Positions 48,901 to 61,904 of a stretch of 64,000 nucleotides of DNA are shown piece by piece. The stretch comes from Alitta virens. Lineage: Eukaryota > Annelida > Polychaeta > Phyllodocida > Nereididae. The stretch spans positions 63,837,829 to 63,901,828 of the forward strand of contig OW028573.1 of NCBI GenBank assembly GCA_932294295.1, written 5' to 3'. The notes under the pieces were generated by a model. The model had not been told where the DNA came from. It did not search any database and saw nothing but the letters and a program-made list of their open reading frames with translations. Every line of letters starts with the position of its first letter. Positions within the stretch are counted from its first letter, which is position 1. A program made the translations under genes and the position numbers.

Positions 48901-49252
48901 CTGGAATTACCAACAGGGATGATGTGAGGACAGCCGACCGTGCGCACTGGTAGGAGAAGGGACGCAGCCAATGGGTTTGGCGCGCTTTTTGCACGTGAAA
49001 GGAATGTGGCGCACCATCAATGCCAGTTCAATATCCATGTCGGCGTTATTTACCGTTGGCTGTACGCTGAGCACAGCTTCTTCATATGGGTCACTAGTGT
49101 GTGCATTTTGAGGTTACCTTACAACGCAGACATGTTTATTCATCAACGGGAGCTGCTGTATCGGTGATACGCTGATTTTAGAAAATATTCCAAGCCATCT
49201 TCTCGTCTGTTCTTTCTCCAAGGCTCGGCGTGAGCAAGGAGCGTCGGCCACC
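48901..49252 (+). promoter_or_regulatory. Probable promoter and 5' leader of the kinase gene
   Basis: Within 30 bases lie CCAAT (48968-48972), an E2F-type TTTGGCGCG (48976-48984) and an E-box CACGTG (48992-48997). There is no TATA box in the expected place. The cluster points to a TATA-less promoter with transcription starting somewhere around 49020-49100. The exact start cannot be read from sequence. Confidence 0.5.
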
Positions 49253-49348
49253 ATGTGTAATATTTATTGCAAAAAAGAATCTGGTGGATCACATCTACTG
49301 GCTGCCAGAAATTTCACCTTGGAAATGAAGTCCACGCGAAGGAAGTAG
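49253..49348 (+). other. 31-codon uORF with ideal start context, same frame as the kinase
   Basis: The start is GCCACCATGT, a full Kozak match upstream of the ATG. The frame begins MCNIYCKKES and ends at TAG 49346-49348, nine bases before the kinase ATG at 49358 and in its frame. Most scanning ribosomes should start here, so kinase output would depend on reinitiation, or on TAG readthrough giving a form extended by 35 residues. The uORF could instead be skipped by an alternative first exon. Confidence 0.55.
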
Positions 49349-49357
49349 AGGGGAGAC

Positions 49358-49468
49358 ATGGGCAAGAAAATTCAGTACATCGGGCGATATGTAATGGATG
49401 GCGCAGTGTTGGGCAAGGGCAATTTTGCCCGTGTAGAGCTTGCTACCCATGGTGTCACACAAACCAAG
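49358..49468 (+). CDS. CAMK-like Ser/Thr kinase, coding exon 1 (N-terminus and G-loop)
   Basis: 37 codons from ATG 49358 (G at -3, G at +4) to the donor AAG|GTAAGA. The protein begins MGKKIQYIGRYVMDGAVLGK and carries the glycine loop LGKGNFARV (18-26), which clamps ATP. The exon ends in phase 0 and joins exon 2 at 62703 to give QTK|VAIK without a gap. The layout and motifs fit AMPK-related kinases of the CAMK group. Wording such as DYVRQNLHRE in exon 2 leans to HUNK, with SIK and NIM1 as alternatives. The kinase starts almost at the protein N-terminus. Confidence 0.88.
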
Positions 49469-52332
49469 GTAAGACCAGTTTCAGAGCAAACTGTCCCTAT
49501 GCAAATTGTATGTGTCATTCCCCTCCTAACACCCCCGCCCCTGTCAGTCCCCCACTATATTAGCCTCTGATTATATGTGTTTATTTCTTAATAGACCCTA
49601 CTCCCAAATAAATAGGCCAGGTGTCTAGTTTTTGGTTGCACCATGGGGCTAGAGTGTATGGGAAGCCATGGTGCTGCTGCTGTTTGTATAACGGCCTTGG
49701 AACATGTCTTGTGACCGCCTATAGTCACAGCCCCAAGGATGCTGGAATTTAGGGACATTCCTGCACTGAATATTTCTAGACCAACCTCTTAATAGCAGAG
49801 GTAGGCGTCTGATTAGAGAAGGAAAAACAAGCATAATAGTAGCGAGTAGTTCTTGTAGAGGCCATTGCATGCGCCACTGTCTATTTCTGCAATATCTAGC
49901 CAGTGCAACTGTTTCCTCCATCTATGGCTTCCCAATTAAGAATGCCTGTGACACCAGAGTCCCTTGTAAACCAAATTTAAACACGACATTCCCACCATAC
50001 CACAAATGACAGTTGCATACAAGCACATCTAATGTGGCCAGGTGCCTTACAATTCCGACACATGATGGGCGTAGCATGGAGTAGGCGAATGGAATATGTC
50101 TGCCCCTGCAGCTAGGTTATGCTTTTGTTACTGGCAGTGGCAATGATGTCACAGCTATGCTGTGCTACTGCTCTTTTTGAGTACAAGAGAATTATCCAGC
50201 TGCCTCTACCCTAACTTGTGTTGTGCATTTATACCAATCTGGTTGTTTGCTAAGCTGTAGCTATAATCCGCATACATGGTGCGTTCTATTAGTTGTCAAT
50301 TGAGCCATGCAGCAAGTAGGCAGGCTGGCAGGCAGCAAGCAGCGTTGGGCCAGTGCTGTTGTGATGAAGGCAGCTTTTGTTGGCATCATCATCACAGAGC
50401 CAGCTGCAGCAGCCATGCCAGCACAATTGACATATCGTCCTTGCACTCTCCTGCCTTCCCAAAATCTCCTAAAATGTCTAAAACACGTCTTTATGCATCC
50501 CTGCCTCCTTTCTGTTTTCCCATTCTTTTCTTTCTCCCACCATGCATTCCCAAACCATGGCTGGCTCAATTCTCTGCATAAAGCCTATTTTCATCCCACA
50601 AACCTAGATTTATAACACCTAGACAAACCATATTCTTTCTTATAAGGCTCCCCAATATATAGGCCTGCAACATCTATGTAATTGTGCACACATTTTCAAA
50701 CCAAACCTTGGGTCTATAGTCTATCAAGGCTTTTGTTAATGAGATAAACCATGATTTATAGCATTTATATAGCCCATTGTCCTCATTGCAAGCTCCAACA
50801 TTTATACCTTGAACATGTATATATTAGGTACCCCTGGTGCTTCATGTGTTGTGTATGATATGTAAAATATACTGGTTAACCTACTATGCATGTTATTATA
50901 CTCCTATGTTCTCAAATTATATGATTGAAATATTTCATTTTATGTGCAATATAAGCTCCTGTATATTATGAAACCCATATCTTGTTTATAGATGTTCTCC
51001 TGTTTCTAAATGTTGTTCTTAAGTGGATGATAGTTATTGAAGAAAGAGCATATTATTTTGACACCTCATGTCTAGGTGCAAACACCTAAGCTATATATTT
51101 CTTCGTGAGGAATTTCCATGAGTCATTCAGGCCTACATGGACTAATTCAATCAAGATCATGTATTACCATAATGTGAGGATATAGGGGCTTGTAAATAGC
51201 CAATTATCTCAAAACCTGTCAAGACACAAAGAAAGTAAAAGCATCACGTATGGCATTCAGAATTCCAGATAAAGAGCTATTCGGGTATCATCAGGGTATG
51301 GAAACAATGTCAAGGCAATACAGACAACCAGCCTGAAAGATCAATGCCATGTAATACTAAATATGTATAAGATTACCCTAGATTGAACCAGTTCTGCTGA
51401 GTGACCAGTCAAAAGTAATGTTATCTATTGAGAAGCAATTCTATGATAAGTTTTGACAATCATACACAATATATGCAAGACAAGCAAACATTGCACCAAA
51501 GTGGTCTTAATCTTTAGTAGTGATTCCAGGTCCTAGGTTTACTTTTGTAGCTCTATAGATCTTAGAATGCAGAACTGCATCTTTATGTATATATAAACAC
51601 TCAAAATGCCATGCTAGACTACCATCTTGCATGCCTCCAACTCCTGCTTTGCCATGATGCCTTGGGGGTTAGGATTGTGGAATTGTAGTTTTTGGTTTGA
51701 ATGATTCACACGAGGTTATCAGACTTATATTAATCTTTGGAGTCCATGTGCTGAAATCAGTTGAGACATGATATGGCTGCACAAACGCTGGGGCTGTCGA
51801 TAATTCTTATGTTGGGCAATAAAGAGGTTTTGTAGAGATCGTTATCTCTGTTCGATTTGCCTGCATCAATTGTCTGGTGTTCCATAGACACCCGACCTTT
51901 GTTCCCCTTAGGTATTAAACCCTACACACTCAAATTGCCCTTCTTCTATCTCCCATGTTCTTGTAATGGCTCCAAAATGCTCTGTAATGACATTTGATGT
52001 CCAATTTAACCGATATTTATGGAATTAGATCATTCGTCACTTCCGGAGTGATATTGTCATATTTCAATAACAGCCACCCACTCAACGGATTGTTTCAAAT
52101 TACTCAAGAAGAGGGTCGGAATCTAATGAAGATTTTGAATTAATCTCAATTATGAGTGTCATTAGACATTTGATGAAATGCTGCAAGATGATACAGTAAT
52201 AATTATTATACCACAGTCATGTCATAAGGGTGATATTTATTATTGTTTGATCATCAACTTATTAGGTTGATGGCAGATGGCATCATAATTAAATCAGACC
52301 CTTGGCATTCTTTCGTCTTAATACTATTTTAA

Positions 52333-52475
52333 ACACGATGACTTCGCGATTGAGACATTTGGCATTAATGGAATGGTGGTCTTAAACTCGAGATACAATA
52401 CCATGGGTAGCATGCAGTGGCCTCAATTGGGAGGTGGTTTTGGTAGTTGGGTGGTCTTAAAGATGGGGTTCTAGG
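52333..52475. repeat. TTAAGACCAC hairpin repeat, two right-arm units
   Basis: CGCGATTGAGACAT (52345-52358) faces TGGTGGTCTTAAACTCG (52374-52390). A further GTGGTCTTAA lies at 52451-52460, next to CCTCAATTGGGAGGTGG. This is another worn member of the dispersed hairpin family. Confidence 0.5.
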
Positions 52476-55400
52476 TCAGGATCCGCTGTCCATCCAAAGG
52501 GGGTACTAGTTCTTTGACTGCTCAAAGGTGTATGATGAATCCTGGTGAAAATTGTTTTACACACCTCCCTCAATTGCAGAACATGGCTGCAGAATTGGAT
52601 TCCACATCAATTGGCAGAGGATCATGATATTCAGAAATTTAAGGGTCACCATTTAGCTATTATCTGTCATCTATTGATTAAGCAGTTATCTTTCATGTTA
52701 TGTAAAAAAGGAATTGATGTTGGAAATTGCTTCAGAGTATGAACGATTCCCAACACAATATTCACACAAACAGGGAAGAGCTTTTTCCCTATCAAGGAGA
52801 TAAAAGTTATCAGACATTATTCCCAGAATTTCGGATCTTTGTGACAAGAAATAAGTAAGTTAACACGGAAGCAAATTATGTTACTTAAATATCTTCCTAG
52901 TATCACTCAGCAGCTTACTCATCGCAGCCATTTCTTTTGCATTCCCTTCTTTTGTGAGGCAAGCCTCGTGTCTCTGTGGTGGAATTTTGTGTCTGGGGGA
53001 TTACCAGGCCTCATGTCTTTCTTTTGTGGAGCTTTATTTGAAGAATGTTGTGGCAGAGGTATGATGAGTCTGACTCATGATCAGGAACTAACAGTCTGAT
53101 TGTCTCACCTGCAGCAACACCTTTCAATGCAGGAAGCTACCAGCAACTGCAGGATATTTCAAGCAGAGAGACCTTTTCAATTGTGGTGGTCCTGCAGATG
53201 CCCCTGCAGGGTTAATTATTTTGGGGCAAAGTCATTGTCGCGTGATATAAACCAATTACAGCAGATTTTCACCGCCATGATGTATTGAAAACCAATATGA
53301 TGTACGTCGCTCCACTGATTCATAGGAAAGCAATAGTTTGGTCCAGAGTAGCCAGTCTGTTCATTTCGGCTAAGCGAATCAATTACAATTCCTCATATGC
53401 TTACAAGTGATCTCTGCTCTGATGGAATCTCTGATTTATTGTCAGTTTGTCATAATCAAATCATGGTGGCTGACTCCTCTTAAACACTTGCTCTAGAGCA
53501 GCTCTGCTGATGCTGTGTTTTTGAAGAACAGGATGAAATATCTCCTCATTCAGCTTTCAAATGCTAATCTATTCTTGCAAGATCTTTCCATTTCTTTTGT
53601 CAATAATTTGAAAAGTTTGGCGAGTAGATTTGCATATCTTTGTCATTATTGTTTCATATTTTTATATATACTTATGTGTTTTTGTATATTAAACTGAATG
53701 CTACTAGTGCAGGCTGAAATAACTGAATCAAACGCATATTTTGACATCATGAAGAATATAAATATATAATGCAACACTTATGTCCACACTGCATGAATTT
53801 ATTTAGAATGCAATTTAATTGCATGGACATAAATAAATATTTGGATGAAAGTTATGTTGCCTTGATGAAATAGCCAAGTAATGTTAGCTAATAGGTAATA
53901 ATATGTCGGCAATAAGAGTTGTGATTTTATTCAGGCGAAACAATAATGTCCTGGCAATAGGCTAGCTGCAGAAAAGGTCAGAAATACGAACTCGTACGTC
54001 TGATATTCTAAGATGTATGACCATAAATAAATGCTAATTCTGTGAGTTTATGTTTCAAAACTTATTATGACCCCAGCAGAAAGAACTGTTGACCTTTGTA
54101 CCCCCCTGCCTATGTTAATAACATTTTGCACCAAACCAATATATTTAGGCTGATATTTTGGAAACAGTGCCTTTATAATGACAGTGCTGAGTATAAATGT
54201 ATCTGAATAGCCTGCATAAATCTTTTTATACTACATGCAAGTTGGATCAGTAGACAATAGTGTTGTAGCAAGTAAACAACTTGGATTCAGTAATGCAGCT
54301 TTACTCAAATATGATGTGTATACTATAAATCTATTAGTAATGCAAGGAATCGATGCCTGGATCAATGCTATACTTTCATGGCTTCCGATGTTGACTGAAT
54401 CTGGGACTCTTTGTAATTATCGTTGCCATCATGACGCTCAAGTCTTGCATATATGATTAGTGTAAATGAAAAGATTATTAGAATGCATGATATGGATTTC
54501 TAATATTTGATTAGAAATTACGATGACACAGTCAGTAGTTCTGCATATATAAACAAATGAATGTTTCATATTCAGGTCCATAAGTGCATTAGAGTATTAG
54601 ATCAAAATGTTGCTATTTGAAACGGTTTTTGAAAATTCTGCAATTTTAGATGGGCTTAAGGTTTCTTATGCAGTTGACATTGCTATATACACTGTACGCT
54701 TCAATATGTTGTTAAAAATATATAGCAAAAATGTTTATTTGTTTATATTTTTTGATTTTGTAATGTGCAAAAAATTTAACATAATGGTTAATTTACACAA
54801 GTTTCCACGAAAGTGTTTACAATGAGATATTTTTTAGATTTCACAGGGTATCACTTTGATTTGACATTGCTAAACAGTGGATTGCCGTCTACTGAAGTAC
54901 TGTATGTTTTAGTACATTGGTAACAGATGGCTAATATTTTGTGCCTCAGTAATTTTATGATTTCGTGAAAACGGTCTAGGTATATTAGACAGTGAATGCA
55001 TGATCATTCAGCAGCTCTAGAGTAGTATTTTGTGCTCGGTAGACTAATTACCTATTATTGTCAAACAAAAACTAGATCATGCGGGCATTATGCAACTTAC
55101 GTAACACTGATTACGTAACTGTTGTCTACTATGCATTCGGTGATTATATTATTGTCTGCATATTATGTAATGCATTGCATAACTGATGAGGTCACAATTA
55201 ACCATTTGCGGACAAACTGGTAATTAGCTCTTGGCAGTCAAAACTATCCAGAGATTTCCAAAGCTATTGTTTTTTCCAGACAGAATAGTTCGAGAGTATA
55301 TCATTGTCTTTCTTTTAATTGCTCCATTCTTCTCAAAAAGAAGTGGCAATTATGACTAATTGGCCAGTTGGCTGGCTAATAACATGACAGTTTTCCTATG

Positions 55401-56340
55401 AAAAGGTCAATTATGCAATGACATCACATGATCAGTGATAACAATAACTAACAATGCATTGATTTAATTATGTAGATATTATATCGCAGTCTATATTGGG
55501 GTTGACAATTGTTCTTTTAATGTCATAGATAATTACTGCTAACAACGCGTGATTATTATAAATGCATCGATGACTAGTTGCATGAAAGATAGAAGTCGGT
55601 CAGCCTTCCAGTGATTTTACGAGTTAGCCCTGTTTCTACTGGACAACGCCATTGACCGGAAATGATAAAAAAAGAAAGAAAAATCTGCCAAAAAAATGAG
55701 GGAGGAGGGTTTGAAGAGATGCTAAATCATCACTTTTATTATAATGTGTGATATTTTGAGGAGGGATTTATGAAATTGGGGAGATTAGAGATAGAGGGAG
55801 ATAAAGGATAGCTGATAGATGGGCAGAACTGGCAGGACCTGGCTGAGGGGTGGTGCTCTCCACTGATAACCTCAGCCTGTCCCTAGGGCCTGCCTTAACG
55901 GGCTACCCACACACTGCCATCTTTTGCACACGTTCCCTGCCTTTTCCACATCCTCTAAGATTCTGCCAAATTCTCCACAAATACAGTTCTCCACTAAACT
56001 GCGGGGTGGTTTTAGCCACAGGAAACTATGACCACGTGACCCGTACTATTCTATTACAAACGATGCCCTAAAAAGAGGGGTTTATATTGATACTGCTGGC
56101 GTTTTGGTTCTTCAATAGCCCTAATTGGCTCGTATGGAGATTAATTTTATTAGATGTCTGGCTAAAAATGAAAAGATTTGCCACGTACAAAGAAAATTTG
56201 AATGTGACACGATAAATTGTTCCTTAACCTACAGTTGATTCATTAGTTATTCCTTACAGCCCAGAATATCAAGGCATGCATATGTGAACTGATAGGATAA
56301 TCTGTTGGATGGATACATATTAGATTGAATTGTCAGATCA

Positions 56341-56375
56341 TGTAGGTAGGTAGGTAGATAGATGTTTATTTGCAT
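56341..56375 (-). repeat. GGTA/GATA tail, possibly the 3' end of an inverted LINE
   Basis: Minus-strand reading gives TGCAAATAAACATCTATCTA followed by CCTACCTACC. AATAAA followed by tetranucleotide units is how L2/CR1-type copies end. No ORF2 residues are recognisable to the right, so this is a suggestion only. Confidence 0.35.
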
Positions 56376-56669
56376 CAGTTGTTACATTTTCTTAATTCAT
56401 CATATATATAAAAGTTTACATCTAAGATCACATGTAACTGCAGGTAGGTAGCTACCTAGTGTAGGTACACAGTATTGTAGTGCTCCTGAACAAAAATTAA
56501 AAAAGGTGTTACAAATGTGTAATGCCAAGTTAGGAATCGTATAAATAGTGTAAATATAAAGTCTCAAGTACACCACATGTGTATAACATAGAGAACATTT
56601 TTTAAAACCTTGAGATACAGAAGCAGAGAAACAACAAGATAATGCCAACTAAGCAGTGGTGTATTTATC

Positions 56670-56705
56670 AATTGTAAAAACATAATACATTATGTTTTTA
56701 CAATT
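56670..56705. repeat. Perfect 17-bp inverted repeat, 2-base spacer
   Basis: AATTGTAAAAACATAAT (56670-56686) and ATTATGTTTTTACAATT (56689-56705) pair perfectly around AC, making a 36-base near-perfect palindrome. It could extrude as a cruciform or be the fold-back core of a small transposon. The tiny loop argues against a microRNA precursor. Confidence 0.85.
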
Positions 56706-57547
56706 TGTATTTCATGCAGGTCGATTGATGATTTTCCCCATTGTGGTCAGCTATTTTATTATTCTTTCAAATTTGTCAGACAACGAATGGTGACAAGTCC
56801 TTGGTTGTGAGGATGATACATTTGCAAGCCACTAGGATGAGTCCTTGAAATAAGAGCAACTCAGAAATATTAGTGACACCGGTTCAGCAATTCATTTTGT
56901 TGGAGGTAGGAAATTGCCCAAGGTGGAAATCCGGAAGTGTGAAATAAATTACTATCATATGTCATGAAATGACACGTCCCTCTTGATTTTATTGTTGTTG
57001 ATGGAATGATGAAATAACTATTCAATCCATCACTTAAAGCAAATAAGCAGTGGTTGATTTGGCCTCTATAAGCAGGTTCAATTTCATATTACTTATGATT
57101 CTGAATCGGGTCATCTTGAGCATAATTATTTACCTAATGGCTCGTAGGTTTATTTCTGTAATGCTATCAACCAAATTAATCCAAGTAATTAGTTTAGAAT
57201 TAATTGGCCTGGGTTATGGACAGGCATCTTCTGGCTTTATTAACACTTTGTTAACACGTTTCGTGGTTAATATAACACAAGATCGAAGCGTGGTGCCCAC
57301 CTAGCAACATCAAAGACAGGAGCATGGATCATGTATTCAAAAATGAGCCTGTAGTATATGATCAACATAAAACAAGACCAAGAAGCATGGAGAATGGCGC
57401 CCACGATCAATTCCCAATGAATGTTTTAATAGGTGGGAGGCTTGGCTGATCCCTTCACGAACATATTATGCAGCATCTAAGAGCCTGGGAAATATTCTTC
57501 TTAAGTAAACAGCAACAAGATGCTTCTGCTATACCATATCTGCATCA

Positions 57548-57566
57548 CCTCACTATCATGACCACC
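57548..57566 (+). repeat. Short copy of the CCTCAC..ATNANGACCACC motif
   Basis: CCTCACTATCATGACCACC matches the left arm of the dispersed hairpin repeat with three changes. No right arm is evident. Confidence 0.35.
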
Positions 57567-59308
57567 CCTAAGAATACGATTACTTTTGGTCCGGACCGTA
57601 TGTATCTAACTAAAAATCACGTGACCAATAAAATCCCCTAAATTTGGCAGCATTGGTGCCCTAATTTCTACGTTTCACACAGTCCTATTAATATAGATCA
57701 TTGTTAATGCCCAATATTAGGCCACTATCCTAGCTATTTATATATGTCAACATAAATATTTAATTGCCTTCCATACATGCAAATATGTCATTCTTGGCAA
57801 GGAGCAGTTACATATTTATAAAATAGAAGCATTGGCATGCATAACATTGATGCTTGTCCTAGTTGCATTCACTTGTTTATCACAAACATGTTATCAGGGC
57901 AATTATACGTAGGCTGCTGGCACATGGCTTTAAACCAGTCAACAAATATTTAAGTAGCTTTGGTACTAAATTGGCATAACATATTTCTGAGAACTGTACA
58001 CATGTAGATGCATAGTACTACATATGCCTAAATGCCATAGTACTTAATGTTTGACCTAGATAAGTTGAAATACTGGCCTAGGTGGGCTGGCTAACATCAT
58101 GAAACTTTCATGGCCCAATCAATATGCTTAGCAGGGTCATACACTTAAGAAAGCCAATGATCACGCTTGTCAACAGACACTTACAAATAGACTGCTAAGA
58201 ATTAAATGCATTTTTACACTAATAAACATATGTGACTGCTTAAAATATATTAACGCATGATTTGAATGACACTTTTAATTACTGGGCTGGGAAAAGGTCA
58301 GTAAAGATTATTCAAGTATGTATGTCAAGAGAGAAATTTATGATCTACCATGTGGTCAGTCTAATTTAACCAGATGTATTATTTAGTATGTAATATTAAA
58401 ATTGCAGTGACTAAAGACCAGTTTCTATAAAATATTAATTTAATGAGATTGGAAGTTATACTATAGACATGAAACTTGTAAATGATATCATTAATGTTCA
58501 GTTTTACATATGATATTCATAATATTTTTATTATATGGTACTTAACCATGCAATTCATTATTTGCTCTTCAGATTTTGTGATAAGAAATGTGAAGCCTTA
58601 AATTTCAAAATTTTAGACCTGACACTACAAGGCTTTTGGTACTGTCAGCAAATCTTGGCTTTTTGCGAAAATGTCGTGGATTGTGGAATGATGCCAATTT
58701 GGGAGTGCATTCTGAACAATTCTTTGGCACAATTTTATGGCAAGGAATTGCTGATCTGCATTCTGTTCGGGAAGTAAACACAACAGGTTGAGACCATAAG
58801 ATTGGATGAATATTAGCAGATCAAGCTAGCATATATTAATTAGATTAATGGGCTTACTATGCAGTATACATTAATTTATTAATCATGCAGTAAATGTGAG
58901 GTAAATGTCTCAAATGACCTGGTGGTGTTTACTGAAGGCTGAGTGGACTAATCTGGCAGGACGAGGTCTATGCACATTGATTCCATGTGCTGTATGGTCC
59001 ATCCATTGGAGTGTGCAGTGTTTGTATGTGGACGGCCAGCAGAAACAATGCCTATAGTCTGCTGTAATGCATGTGTAGGGCCATGTGTATGTACATAACA
59101 AATGGTGAAAGCCCCAGCAGTAATCACAGGCTAGAGTACTTATTGACTGCTGCACAGCTAGGCTAATACTTGATTTATGAGGAGCCAACAATGAGGGTGC
59201 CTATGATGATAGCTATGATGATGATGATGCAGGGTCAGCCTCGTTGCAATACTGCCAATGAGTTCAAATCATGATATAATCACTCCTTCAACTTTCTTCA
59301 TAATCATA

Positions 59309-59352
59309 GTGGAATCCCACTTGTAGACTACATATAGCCATTAAGACTACTG
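59309..59352. repeat. Worn copy of the TTAAGACCAC repeat
   Basis: GTGGAATCCCACTTGTAGAC (59309-59328) is followed by CCATTAAGACTACTG (59338-59352). Both are variants of the left-arm word GTGGAACCTCACNATTAAGA. Confidence 0.4.
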
Positions 59353-59360
59353 AATATAGT

Positions 59361-59580
59361 TAAGGCATCTGCCAAATTCCATATTGGCTAGTTCTGCTAA
59401 AGGTCCTGGGTTTGTACCCCGGCCCGGCACTCTTCAGGAGCAGCCAGATGTCGATTGCACGAGACGTTACATTGGAGGTGCCTTGTACTTGGTGTCTATG
59501 CTGAGGCAAGTAAAATTCTCCACCCATGGGGTAAATGTGTAACATGGTGTGGTCTCCACACGTTATTATCTCAACTGGTC
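59361..59580 (+). repeat. Candidate tRNA-derived SINE
   Basis: TTGGCTAGTTCTGCTAAAGG (59384-59403) resembles an A-box arm. CTGGG-TTTGTAC-CCCGG (59406-59422) is a five-pair stem with a seven-base loop, exactly a tRNA T-arm with a B-box-like core. A body of about 160 bases without coding potential follows. Pol III-driven SINEs have this form. I did not find a second copy in the window, so the family is unproven. Confidence 0.5.
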
Positions 59581-59723
59581 ATATTAGATAACTAAGCTTC
59601 AGACCCAGTACCTGGTAACATTGAGTCATTGACATTGTCATAATGGATCTTACTGCACTAGAATCTCTTTGAGGTAGTTGCAATATCGAGGTAATATATC
59701 CTACAGAGGAAGGTATTTTATCG

Positions 59724-59784
59724 CACCTCACCATTAAGACCAGTATAATTTACAAGTATAGTGGACTATTAGTGGTCTTATTGG
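59724..59784. repeat. Hairpin copy of the TTAAGACCAC repeat
   Basis: CACCTCACCATTAAGACCAG (59724-59743) faces TGGTCTTATTGG (59773-59784). The arms CCATTAAGACCA and TGGTCTTATTGG pair at 11 of 12 positions. The left word is identical over 18 bases to the copy at 14381-14398. Confidence 0.6.
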
Positions 59785-60214
59785 TTATGCTATTGTATAA
59801 ATTACCAGCAAGTGAGGAGACAGAAGTCATACTGTTATTTAATTTAGCTTATTTGCAAGAACACCCGTTCGCATGTATTACATGCATCCATGGGGACAGT
59901 ATTTCTAATATTGCCATTCGCCCACACTGGGAAATTTTGGTCTTTGTGCGCCCAGGCCATTGGTCCTGTGACCCGAGTGAAGCAATAGATGGCAATAAGT
60001 AGATGTGCCCTGGTACAAGTAAACAAGCAGCTCGGTACTAATAAGAAACTGGTTAGTGAGCAGTGTATGTGCCAGTGTGGGCCTGATTATCATGTGGGCT
60101 AAGGGGTGCAGCATGTCAGTGACAGAAGCAGTATGATCATTGCATTATCATATGAGAGGCTGGTTGTGGGGTCGGAGGTGTGTTGCCTGATTGCTTTTGG
60201 TCCTCGGTACAGCG

Positions 60215-60266
60215 ATGTCCACTAGCAGCAATGTCCTGCAATGTCCACTAGCAGCAATGTCCAGCA
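60215..60266. repeat. Two-copy 26-bp tandem repeat
   Basis: ATGTCCACTAGCAGCAATGT followed by CCTGCA (60215-60240) is repeated at 60241-60266 with a single change (CCAGCA). It is a local duplication with no coding frame attached. Confidence 0.8.
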
Positions 60267-61233
60267 AAGCCTTTTGGAGGCGATAGGAAGAGACTGGCGT
60301 GAAACAGGGTGGTGTTGTATGGCGGCCTGTGAGAGCCGGCCGCAGCCTTTGGGATTGGCCTAGAGTCCTTATGTAAATGGCCATTGAAGGGCCTATAGAC
60401 AGCTGCAGCATGCAGTTCATGGCGAAAGCCGTTGCAGTTGCTGCTCCCCCTGCATCTCGTCTTATGCTCTCATACCACTGTTATTTTGGTCGAAGAAGTG
60501 CACTGTCCTGAGGCCTCGTCTTTCGTTTAATCACGTAGATTACTGTTAATCTGTGCTATTCTTGATGGTGCAGCACATGGCGGCAGCAAGGAGGGGGGCG
60601 CGGGCCTTCAATATGCCTTCACTATGGCGGGCAATATCGATGTGTGCTGCTGAGGCGCTGGCCGGGCCATACGTATAAGGGCGGCCAGCCACACTATGCA
60701 TATCTCTCGCACTCTGCTCACTCGCCTGGTGCTTACCTGATCTAGTATTTGAGTCGGCCTTCTTCTGCCTATCACCAGCACACATCAGTTTATACTGAGC
60801 GATTTGTTTGTGATGGCGGAAATGCTGTAAAAGACTTGCATCAATCACCAGGGGACTGAGCATCCTGTATGAAACCGGAACTGGCCTGCCCTCCCACTTA
60901 TTCTCTTATTTCGTCAAATTCTTGAATGTCAAACTGCGCCCCACACCCCCTACAGGGTCATCCCCCATTGCTCAATTTCATCAAAGTCACCCCCAAGATC
61001 CAATCCTGTCTCTTCACATACCATGCACTCTTACACTCCAGTCATATCAATTTATTGTGCCTGTCACAAAGACCAGTAGTTATATTTGTGAGATATCAAG
61101 ATTGTGGAAGCTTCCAATTGGCAGAGACTCTCCACTCAAATCCAGCCAACTTCCAGACATTTAAAAGTCGAAATTATTTGTTCCTGATGTACATTTAGAC
61201 CTTTATTTTAAAGGCATCCACTACTCCATATCA

Positions 61234-61256
61234 TAGTGATCTTAATGGTGAGATGG
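61234..61256 (-). repeat. Inverted left-arm copy of the TTAAGACCAC repeat
   Basis: On the minus strand it reads CCATCTCACCATTAAGATCA, matching CCTCACCATTAAGACCA closely. A short remnant. Confidence 0.4.
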
Positions 61257-61904
61257 CCTTATGCAGAAGGTTATTTTATACTATTCATTATGGGGAAAGC
61301 ATTGACTCGTCTGTGAGATATCCTTAAAGCAGGATTCTGCTGTATGCTCTAATATGCAACATGATAACAAATTCTGAACTGATTGCTGTAGGCTATTCAA
61401 TTTGTTATTTGCTAAACGTGACCCATGCAGTGAATTCCTTTATGCCATATATATCGAGTATTTACACAGACTGACAGCTTTTTCACACAGCTGTTGACTT
61501 CTGAGCGTTAGATATTAATTGAGGATGATGTGTATACCATAATAAAAAATGTGTGATAAACATTGCTGATCTTAATAATAACGTTGGTTGCGCGAATATC
61601 TGATCTTGAGATTGAAAATATGAGCTATAAGACTGCCAGAATCAATAATGTGACCCAAGTGATCATGTGACAATTGTAGCTGAAGTTTCCTGTTTGTGGA
61701 TGTTTGTGGAATTGTTCTCAAGAGCATTGCAAATAAGCCTTTCTGGCCCAGTAATATATTACTGTCTGAGTGACCATAATCTATGGGCCTAGTCGGTGGA
61801 GAGGACAGCTGTACTCCATAATCATATTGCTAATGGGTCTGTGAAGCACAGTATTTGCCTCACTTTAATGGCAGTATGGAGTTGAACGGTGGTTTACCAG
61901 GAGC

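Noticed and set aside
56670..56705. microRNA precursor
   Set aside because: The loop is only 2 bases, too short for a normal pre-miRNA terminal loop.
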